The notes beneath the pieces are model-generated. The model made no database searches, had not been told where the DNA came from, and saw only the letters and a program-made list of their open reading frames with translations. The translations under genes were made by a program, and so were the position numbers. 64,000 nt of DNA from Gigantopelta aegis (taxonomy: Eukaryota; Mollusca; Gastropoda; Neomphalida; Peltospiridae). This document shows, piece after piece, positions 49,401-61,000 of this stretch. The stretch's first letter is position 1. The number at the start of each line of letters is the position of its first letter. The DNA lies in assembly GCF_016097555.1 (NCBI RefSeq), contig NC_054701.1:62778543-62842542 (forward strand), read 5' to 3'.

Positions 49401-52400
49401 CCGATGCAGTCCACAGAAACCATCCACCATAAAACTAGCTAAGCTGCCTTACCATTATCAGTCCACTGACAATGAAGATACACCACTGAAAACATCCTAG
49501 ACCGATGCAGTCGACAGAAACCACCCACCATAAAACTAGCTAAGCTGCCTTACCATTATCAGTCCACTGACAATGAAGATACACCACTGAAAACATCCTA
49601 GACCGATGCAGTCGACAGAAACCACCCACCATAAAACTAGCTAAGCTGCCTTACCATTATCAGTCCACTGACAATGAAGATACGCCACTGAAAACATCCT
49701 AGACCGATGCAGTCGACAGAAACCACCCATCATAAAACTAGCTAAGTTAGCTTACCGTTATCAGTCCACTGACAATGAAGATACGCCACTGAAAACATCC
49801 TAGACCAATGCAGTCGACAGAAACCACCCACCATAAAACTAGCTAAGCTGCCTTACCGTTATCAGTCCACTGACAATGAAGATACGCCACTGAAAACATC
49901 CTAGACCGATGCAGTCGACAAAAACCACCCACCATAAAACTGACTAAGTTAGCTTACCATTATCAGTCCACTGACAATGAAGATACGCCATTGAAAACAT
50001 CCTAGACCGATGCAGTTGACAGAAACCACCCACCATAAAACTAGCTAAGCTGCCTTACCGTTATCAGTCCACTGACAATGAAGATACGCCACTGAAAACA
50101 TCCTAGACCAATGCAGTCCACAGCCTCCTCCACTGTGAACGTCTTGTCACTGTCCGCGTGGTCGGGATCCCCATCGGTGTACCGCATCTTCTGCATGTAC
50201 GCGATATCCTCATCGGATTCACCGTCCGAATGCACCACGTACAACGCCTTGTCCAACGGGGCTGGATAAAAAATAATTAAAACACATACAACACCTTGTT
50301 CAACAGGGCTGGATAAAAAATAATTAAAACACATACAACACCTTGTCCAACGGGGCTGAATAAAAAATAATTAAAACACATACAACACCTTGTCCAAGGG
50401 GGCTGGATGAAAAATAATTAAAACACATAAAACACCTTGTCCAATAGTATTGAAAGGAAGATATGGCCTGGACAAGGATTTCTTTTAGTAATAGTAGTAA
50501 TGTGTGAAAAGTAGGTCGCAATGACCTACTTATGGTATGCAACATACCATCCTCCTAAATTGTACTAAATTGCACGCAAGGTTCAATGATCCCAATTTAA
50601 TTGATAAAATATAAGGAAAATATAGTCTGGATAAGGATTTCCTTTAATGTGCTGTAATGCATGAACAGTAGGTCGCAGTGACCTATTTATGGTATGTGTG
50701 TGTGCGAGGGGGGGGGGGGGAGGCAGGAGAGGATGTGGCCCAGTCGTAAAGTGCATGCCCTATGTGTGGTTGGTTTAGGATTAATCCACGTCGGTGGGCC
50801 CATGGGCTATTTCATGTTCCAAATGGAGGCAAGTCCTAGTGCACTACTAGGACTTGCCTCCATTTTGAACAAGGTTGTATAACACACACATACAACAGCT
50901 GTATAATTATTGTACACACGTGTCCTGTAATGACCTTGCTTGAAACTCAGAACAAAATCAATGGCATGAGTGATAACAGACAGCATGTGGATACGTTGCT
51001 GTTGAATAAATTACTTAATCTGTATGTGTTGGTGTGATGCATTCATTGCTTCTATGATAGGTTAAAACATTACATATATTTAAAATGAATGAATGTTTAA
51101 TGATAGCACAGCACAGTGCATATATACATTTTTTTAAATAATATGAATAAAATAATAATATGAATAACATTAATGATAACACAGGGCATAAAATTTGGCA
51201 TGAATGATTTTGTCCTTCGTCTGTCGGTATGCAAAACCAATATCAACATAAACAACAGATCGTTCGTGCAAAAGCTGTAATCGTTCGTCAGAAAATCTTT
51301 AAAAAATATATATCACTCTTTTTGGATGAAAATAAGCCTACAGTGCTGGTGTGAGAAAGATACAATGTATCCGTTTGAAATCAGCATCCCAGTCAATTGA
51401 TACAAAGTCGGCATTTTGTAGGCACCGCGGTGATACGAAGTCAGCATTTTGTAGGCACCGCAGTGATACGAAGTCGGCATTTTGTAGGCACCGCGGTGAT
51501 ACGAAGTCGGCATTTTGTAGGCACCGCGGTGATACGAAGTCAGCGCAGTCTTTAGAAGTTTCAAAAAAGTTTAGTAACATAGATGCACGTTCCGTTTGAT
51601 CATTTAGCTATGTGCACAAAATCATATGCTGTTCAGAAATTAAAGTGACTGTCCTGAGTTTCAGTCATAGTTCCACCAACCCCCCCTCCCCCACCCCCAG
51701 CAATATAAAGATATCATACTTTTTCTTTATTGTTTAAACAGTATTTCATGTAAAACACTACATGCATAAAAACATTCGGGATTTCCTATGACTTAAATTA
51801 TTTCAAATTTCATTTGGCAGTTGGAAGAAAAATAAATTGCAGTACCAGTACATAAAATTTGGCACGGGCGATTTTGTCATTCGTCTGTAGTTTGTGCAAA
51901 AGCTGTAATCACTCATCAGAAAATAAAAACAAACATGTGTTGGCTAATATCATCAATGTTTTGGAAAATTGAATGCAATGGGAAATCCCTGACCTAGATG
52001 TACGTTATAATATTATGTTCTAAACAGCTTTTTCTCCATCATTCAACATGTTCAGCTATTTCCTTCACGACCACCGTCTACTTTCATTATAAAATGCTAC
52101 TTGCGTTAGCAGGCCACCGGCATATTTACAAGTTATGGAAATTTTCTGAAATTCTCAGTCCTGACATCACGATATTCGGTGTTTGAAGCACGTCACGGAA
52201 CATTTATGGGTAGTTTCTAAGAATATTATATTATATACCGATGTAATTTAATGACACTGATGAAAACAAAATATGATAACCAAATGTATAGACGGGTGTC
52301 ATGAAAATTTCTCTCGACACTATTCCAAGCAAATCGGAATGGAATAAGTCGGCCAATTTTGGATTCTCCACGGAGTTTGACATTTGTACAGCGTCTTTCA

Positions 52401-54977
52401 CACTGAATTGGGTCTATTAATAGCAAAAGTAATGGGTCCATGACAGGTATGCATTTCAACAGCTTCCTCTGAATGTGCACCTATGTTAAGCCCTATGACC
52501 TGACCTGACTAGACCTGACCTGACCAGTCTACTTGTAAAGTGGTTAAGCCTTCTGACCACTAGTACATGAAAGTTCTGGATTCGCATCTGGGTACCAGCT
52601 AGCACCAGTCCAACCAGTGCCATATGACTGGTATGTGCTGTCCTGTCTATGGGTCTGAACCCACACCTCCAGCCTATGACCATGTTCATAAGCAAACAAA
52701 GTTTTGTTTAAAGGGACATTCCTGAGTTTGGTGCAATTTTTAAGATGTTATCGATTAAAGGGAATTTTTAATGACTGTAATTACATATCAAATATATTTT
52801 TCTGTATAATATATTAGTGGCTGTATATTAAACCTGTTTCCAATCATTCTAATATTTGTACTAGGTTAAATTTAATTTTATTTCCTAAAATATTTTTTGG
52901 AGTTTGGGCTTCCTACAAAATTAAGACAACCAGAAACACATTGAATATACAGACACTGTACAAGAAAATATATTTAATATGTAAGTTTAATCGAAGAAAT
53001 ATTTTATTAGTCTGAAACATCTTACAATGCAGCAAACTCAGGAATGTCCCTTTAACTTTTACCAAGGCTCTGGTTTATCTTGCCAGAACAGGGGAGGGGT
53101 GTATCCCAGTGGTAATGCATTCGCTTGAATCCCAGACAGTCTGGGATCGATCCCCGTCGATGGGTTCATTGGGCTATTTCGTGTTCCAGCCAGTGCACCA
53201 CAACTAGTATATCAAAAGCTGTGGTATGTGCTGTCCTGTCTGTGGAATAGTGCCTATAAAATATCCCTTACTACTAATGGAAAAATTTAACAAGTTTGGT
53301 TTTGAGAGAATTCCAATTTACTGATGGTCCAGTTTTGAGAAGTTTTACTGTATATTATAATAATCATTTTATTGCTGGACCAATGTACAACAAACCAACC
53401 ACTGAATTCGTGACAGGTATGGGGCAGGACATAGCCCAGTGGTAAAGTGCTCGCTTGATGCACAGTCAGTTTGGGACCGATCCCCATCAATGGGTCCGTT
53501 GGGCTATTTCTCATTCCAGCCAGTGCACCACAACTGGTATATCAAAAGCCGTGGTATGTGCTATCCTGTCTGTGGGATAGTGTATATAAAAGATCCCTTA
53601 CTACTAATAAAAAAATGTAGCAGGTTTTCTTTCTAAGACTATGTTAGAATTATCAAATTCTTAACATCCAATAGCCAATGATTAATAAATCAATGTGCTC
53701 TAGTGGTGTCATTAAACAAAACAAACTTTCAACTTTATCAAGCCAGAACAGTGAAAACTTTCACTGAAGAAAATCAACTAAATATGCTCAAATGGCCTTC
53801 ACAATATCCTGTCATAAACAACATTGAAAACACAGAGTTGCAGTTGAAAAGAACTCAACATCAATACTACTTACCAGCTGTTCAACCCACGCTACCTGAC
53901 AACAACATCAATACTAGGTATTCAGTAACCTTACACAACAATCCTTTGAGCAAGTCATAACGATAATATGGTCACAAAATATTAAAGATAACTTTCCTTT
54001 TTGTTCAGTTTGAAAATGTCATTTTTACACCCAGGTCACTGCCCGGTCAGTGTCATGGGAATATGTACAAACAATTGTCACAGCTCAAGGAACAAAGTTA
54101 ATATTCCAGCAATTATTTGAATCATATTTTAACAGAAAAACAGAAGAGAAAAAAGAAGGAAAAGAAAAAGAAGACCACACATTTTTCACCATAAAATCCA
54201 ACCATAAATGGAATCAGCTAAGTTACACTTGATTCTATGGTTAAATTTATATGTTAGATTTTTTTTTTTTTACATGACATTGTATCAAAGTCTAGGCTCG
54301 AAATTCATTCTATGCTTCTCATGTTTTAAGCTGAAAGCAGATTCTAGACAATGAGAAGTGGTTCTAGACCAGTTATACTGATATAAACTTTACTCTAATT
54401 TTATATAGAGAATAACTAGTTAATGACGTGCGAAGGTAAGAATGGGAATTTCTCATTCGGCCTGAACAGAAAAAAGTCGACATCATACGTCATTAACTAG
54501 TTATTATCTTTATCCTGCAGACCATAAAAATTAAAGGGAAAAGCTATTATTTCTTTTATTTAAGCTATAATGTACATTGTACGATGACCTATAGAGATCA
54601 AATGAGCGATTTTGTAATGCTGCTATGCATGTGACGTCACACGAGTGATGTCAAAAGTCATAATCTGTTAGTATAGGTTTACAACTTTGCTTTAATCAGC
54701 CATCATGATTGGCCAATAGAAACAGTCGTCGCAGGATAAATAGAATTAAACTAATCATGTTTTTTTTTTTTTTTTTTTTTTTTTACAATCTCTAATTTAT
54801 TACTAGTCGCCCAAATGTCAACATAGTTTGCTCTAATTTCTTAATCTCAGTAACTGTACAAGACATCAAAATGGAAAGCAAAAGCTGTTTGAGAAATTAA
54901 TTATCAGAAAACATTGTGTATTTTGAGTGACAATTTGCTATTGCTGTTAACTTCAAGTCTTGAATAGCATTTACCAT

Positions 54978-55036
<59 letters not shown>

Positions 55037-58000
55037 ATACAAATATTTAAAATACATGGCTATCTAGTAGGAATGGGTATTATGAAATTTTTTGTATCAG
55101 GATATGGGTTCCCTGTAACAAGGTACATATCGAAATTTATTATCCAGATGGTTCAACATAACCGAGTTAATAATAATCATACGAAGCACATGTGTAATAG
55201 CAAGTGTGATGACGTAATTTTGGAAAGCGATGTCATAACATGACGTTGGTTTCTCCAGTCCTAGTTCAGACTTTGCATGTGAAATATGACATCATTTCAT
55301 CGTCTTCTTCTAGTTGTGGTTGGAACATTTTGAAACGGTCCTTGTTATTCATAAAAAATAACAATAATAATATAGATAATAAAGAAATTATTACACTTGA
55401 GTGTGTCGTACTGATTTTATGAAATGAGTGGCATGAGTTTTGTATTGCCCGAGCAAGAGCAAGGGTAATACATAAATCCTGCCACTCGTTTCGTAAAATC
55501 AGTACGACACACAAGCTCGTATAATAATCTCTATATATTATTTACAGTAGCATCAAGTGATTTTGAAGACTTGTAATTGCAACAAAATAAAGAAAATATT
55601 TGACACAAGTTGAAGTTTATTATTTGAAAAATGAAATATATGGATCACTTCAGTGCACTATAGCTTATTTAACAAGCGTTCTGAGAGCTAGTACTGCTGA
55701 AAACATACCTTGTACATATGTCACTTAACAGGCACAAACTATTTTTGTATGTCCTAAGCTCAAGGGACATAACTGTGATTTTTGTTTTAATCACCATCAA
55801 AGTCAAACTTCTGTAACAGTACATAATAAAGCTTTCCACTAAAATTTCAGCTTAATATATTGAGGCATTACAAAAACAAAAGTCCAGATATCAAAATTTA
55901 ATTTCTCCTAAGTTCAAGGGCCATAACTCTGTAAAAAATGGGTAAAACCATAGAAATCAAACTTGATCTGTAAAATGATGTTATAGCTATATATAAAAAA
56001 TTCAGTTCAATAGCTTGATGTATTGTGGAAAAAAAACACATAAAAAATATGTGGCACAGACAGACAGACACTATTTCAACTTGTTGACTGATGAACTAAT
56101 TATGTATTCATATCAAATCAAATGAACACATAAATATACCTATATATTATTATACATTTGGCATTGCATACTTATGATCTATACATGTTCATTCATTACC
56201 ATCTGCATATTATATATATTTATCATTCTTACCACTATTTTAACTTATTGATGAATTATTTATTCATATCGAATGAAATGAACACATATAAATATATACA
56301 TAAACATTTGACACTGCATATTTACGACAATATATGTTCACTCTTATCACGAAGTGCATTTTACCATATATACATTTGTTGTACATATAGTTATCATTCT
56401 TACAGACACACAGACAGACACAGACAGACAGACAGACAGACCTTTTCTTCTTTCACATCTATGAAGTTATGAACACAATTTATGAAACTGGTTGATTCTA
56501 AGAGATTAGGGTTTCCAACTGACATCGTACTTGAAATACAGAAATTATTAAGAATATCAGTTCAGGCAGTGTGTATTGTAATATGTAGGCCTATAATTTA
56601 CCATTTAATTGAATCATAATATACTGGTGTACCGATAATACAACAATTCCTATAATTTAGGGAAAGTTAAATATGTGACTAAGAAATAAATACCTGCCAT
56701 GAATTCAGTGGTTTGTTTGATATAAATTGGCCCAGCAATAAAATGATTATTATAACATACAGTGAAACTTCTCAAAACTGGACCCTCAGCTTATTTCATG
56801 GCCCCATGTTTTATTCATCTTTAATCAGTGAACTGAAAGTAACCCCTGAAGACCATAAACACCTCAACTCTGAATACTGAACCAATTATCCCGTCCCCAT
56901 TGTGTATTTTTAATACAAATTTAACCTCTGACCACCGAACAATAAACACACTTTGAAGGACTTTTGCCTGTCTTGATCATGCCAATCAGTTGTCAGAGTC
57001 GTGCCCTTACTAACCATGCACACAGGAAGATATACACATGGTCAATGTTGCATATCTAGGTTGTGTTTTGGCATTTGTCTAACAATACTTATCAAATGAA
57101 AATCCCTTAAAGTTCAGTTAATAACTTTTATGTCTTTAATAGAAATAAATGTGTGCACTGTGTGAGAATAATGTTATCACCTCTTCCCAATAAAATTGTT
57201 GCTATTTGTATCTCCTACTATCTGATAATTTTACAGAAGCAGACCTCGAAGTTTAAGTGGAGCCATCACTCTCGCTCCCCATCACTCCCCTGAGACTAGT
57301 TCAAGGAGAGTAATTCTTAGCTCCCCTTAGGACATGAATTTATATGGTATCAGTGTGGTAATATTTTTTTAAAGGGACTATCCTGAGTTTGCTGCTATTG
57401 CAAAATGTTTCTGACTAACACAGTCTTTTTAACGACTACAATTACATATTAAATATATTTTCTTGTTTAGAATACAACAATTGTTTGTTTTATTTATTGT
57501 TTATAATACAATAATTTACAATTTTATTTCTTTATATATGAATAATACAAAGAACATGGCACATTTTAAAACATAAGTAAGAATATACCAGTGTCGATAT
57601 ATCCAATGTGTTTGTGGTTGTGTGCTATATATTGTAATAGTCATTTTTATTTAACTTCGTAAAAAGAAATTTCATACATACAAAATTACTGGAAGGTGGT
57701 AAAGTCATATTTGGGCTCCTACAAACATTAGAACGACAACAAATACCTTGTGTATACAGACACTGGTATTCTAAACAAGAAAACGGGCCAAATTTATGAA
57801 GCAATATATGTTAACTCTGTCATGAACTGCATTTGACCATATATACATTTGTTGTTGATGAATTACTCATTCATACGAAATTAAATGACCACATATAAAA
57901 TATATACATATGGCATTACCTACTTACGACAATACACGTTCACACCGCTACCAACTCCATGCTACTGGTATATATATACATGTAGTTAGCATTCTTACCT

Positions 58001-61000
58001 CTACTTCAACTTGTTGATGAATTACTCATTCATAGGACACCAAATGAGAAACTTGTGCATTCATATGAAACCAAATATATGACTGGCAAATGAACTATAT
58101 AATTGAGAGTGAGAAAAATGTCATTCAGTAAGGCGATGTATCAGAAATACCGCCCAGCCGTATATGACACAGCTGGCTGTATGTGTTTAGCTATCGTATA
58201 TGACACAGCTGGTAGTATGTGTTTAGCTATTGACGCAGTGAAGGGTAACAAAGAGGTAATATTGTATTAACTATATATGCTAGGGTTATACCAGTGTATG
58301 CATAGAGAATGGGTGTTTCCGTCTGCCAAGTTTCAACTGGCAATACATGTACAGTGAATCACACTCAAACAATCACAATCAGTGCCCCACTACTGCTATA
58401 TCAAAGGCTGTGGTATGTGATATCCTGTTTGTTGGAAAGTGAATATAAATGGATGTTTTTATGTGCCAACTTTCTAAAATTGGTAATATAGACAATCCCA
58501 CTCAAACGGTCATAATCACTTCTGCTATATCAAAGGCTGTGGTATGTGCTATCCTGTTTGTTGGAAAGTGAATATTAAAACAAGTTTATTACTAATGGAA
58601 AAATATAGTGGGTTTACTCTGAAGATGAAGATGTAAAACAATGGTTGTGGTATGTGCTGTCCTGACTGTGGGAATGTGCATGTAAAAGATCCTTTGCTAC
58701 CAATGGAAAAAGGTAACAGGTTTAATTACTCTGAAGATGTGTCAGAATTATCAAATGAAATAAATCAGTGTGCTCTAGTGGTGTTATTAAAACAAAGTTT
58801 ACTTTACTTTCTTCTGCAGATTATGAGTCAGAATTATCAAATGTTTCACAGTTAATAGCCAACAATTAATTAATCTATATACATAGTTGTATTATTAAAC
58901 ACATGGGTTTTTTATAAAGAATTAATGTACAATTCATTATATTGTATGTGTAATGGCTGTTTGAAGTACCATAAATATTTCTCAAAATGTTAATACAAGA
59001 GAATGTTTCTGAAATGAATTCAATATATATATATACTCTGTCAAAAAAGAAACGCATCGGTGATAGGGAAAGAAAAAAAAGTGTTTGATTTTACAAAATA
59101 TTGTTTTTTTACAATGTTGCTGAATGACCATGTTTGTTAATGTTCCTGGAATGGGACAGCATGTCCAAATGCACCCTAAAACAAATTTAATGCATGTTGT
59201 GGCACGTTGTGCGACAATTGCAGGAAATCGGCGTGAAATGATCAGATTTTGGCGAATGCACTTGAAACTCGGGGAAAAGATTGGGGTAGTGATGGGTATT
59301 TAAAGCTGCAATACTCGCAATGAAAGTAAAGTTTGTTTTATTTAACGACGCCGCTAGAGCACATTGATTTTTTATCTTATCATCGGCTATTGGACGTCAA
59401 ACATATGGTCATTCTGACACTGTTTTTAGAGGAAACCCGCTGTCGCCACATAGGCTACTCTTTTTACGACAGGCAGCAAGGGATCTTTTATTTGCGCTTC
59501 CCACAGGCAGGATAGCACAAACCATGGCCTTTGTTGAACCAGTTATGGATCACTGGTCAGTGCAAGTGGTTTACACCTACCCATTGAGCCTTGCGGAGCA
59601 CTCACTCAGGGTTTGGAATCGGTATCTCGATTAAAAATCCCATGCCTCGACTGGGATCCGAACCCAGTACCTACCAGCCTGTAGACCGATGGCCTGCCAT
59701 GACGCCGGTTACTCGCAATGATGCCTCATTTCCATTTCAACGTAGATGAGTTACAAGATGCCAAGACTAAGTCTGCCGAATCTAAACATTGCAATAGGCA
59801 GCCTCCAGTTAGGTGAATCATAGTCAGCAGTCGTACACCACATGAACGTTCATCAAAGCACCATTTCAAGTCTCTGGGACAGTTTCAATCAGCTGAAGAC
59901 CAGCCCAGAAGTGGAAGACCTCACATAACAACTGCAGCACAAGATTGCTACATCCGGGTTCTGCACTTGCGTCACCGAACTGCCACAGCAATGAACACTG
60001 CTGGACACATACCTGGTTTGAGAAGGGTGTCTGCACAAACCATTCGGAACCAACTTTGAGAAGCTGGTTTACAGGCTAGGAGAACGTATGTTGACCCCGT
60101 CCTGCGACGCCAACATCGACATTTACGTGTTCGCTGGTGCACGAATGTACAGGGGTGGAACTTGGGAAACTGGTGGTGAGTATGGTTCAGCAACGAGTCA
60201 TGTTTCCTTCTACAGCGACATGATGGACGACAACATGTTTACAGATGCCACAATGAACATTCTGCCAACAATTGGGTCGCCCAAGTTAACAGATTCGGTG
60301 GAGGGAGTGTCATGATGTGGGGAGCCATCTCATACACTGGCAGAAGTGAATTTGTGTTCATACAAGGCAACCTGACAGCTGTACGCTACCAGGATGAAAT
60401 TCTTCAATGTCACATGCTTCCCATTTTGGATCAATAGAGAAAACTCTTTCAGCAGGACAATGCCAGGTTGCATACGGCACATGTAACAATGGATTTCTTA
60501 CAGAATGAGAACATTAATGTGCTACCATGGCCATCAAGATCACCAGATATCAACCCCATTGAACATCTATGACACGAACTGGACAGACGTATACACCAGC
60601 ATGACCCCAGAACCTCAGACGCTTCCGCAACTGTCACATGCACTGCAGGAAGAATGGGCTAGGATTCCACGTGCCCAGATTCAGACACTCATTCAGTCTA
60701 TGCCAAGGAGATGTGCAGTGATTGCTGCTGCTGGTGGCCACATAAGGTACTGATTTCATAGCCCTCGTGCGACGCTGTTTGGTGACGAAAACGCCTCCAA
60801 TGCCGTCAGTCCATAGCAAGAACATTGTCACATACTCATGTCAAATTTGACTGTGATACAATCATAAATAACGAAATTATGCCACTTTGCATTATAGAGA
60901 TAATTCCATGACTATTTCGCCTATGCGTTTCTTTTTTGACAGAGTATATATATATGTCTATAATGCTTACTATACCATAAACCACTTTTCAAACATTTTA

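Larger units (their letters stand above)
59034..60946 (+). mobile_element. old Tc1/mariner-type transposon carrying a nested SINE
   Basis: Inverted ends TACTCTGTCAAAAAAGAAAC and the complement GTTTCTTTTTTGACAGAGTA lie in a TA-rich site. The transposase is heavily decayed and a SINE has inserted upstream of it. It is from a different subfamily to the elements at 8 and 11-12 kb. Confidence 0.88.

Noticed and set aside
47939-50058. CRISPR-like regular array
   Set aside because: The ~101-bp unit has no unique spacers. Every unit is the same exon-plus-intron sequence, and the setting is an animal intron.
51338-51599. Repeat proteins on both strands (11-residue period)
   Set aside because: 33-bp minisatellite; a multiple of three keeps frames open by chance.
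55240-55514. Similar short frames on both strands
   Set aside because: They arise from a palindrome (foldback), not from genes.
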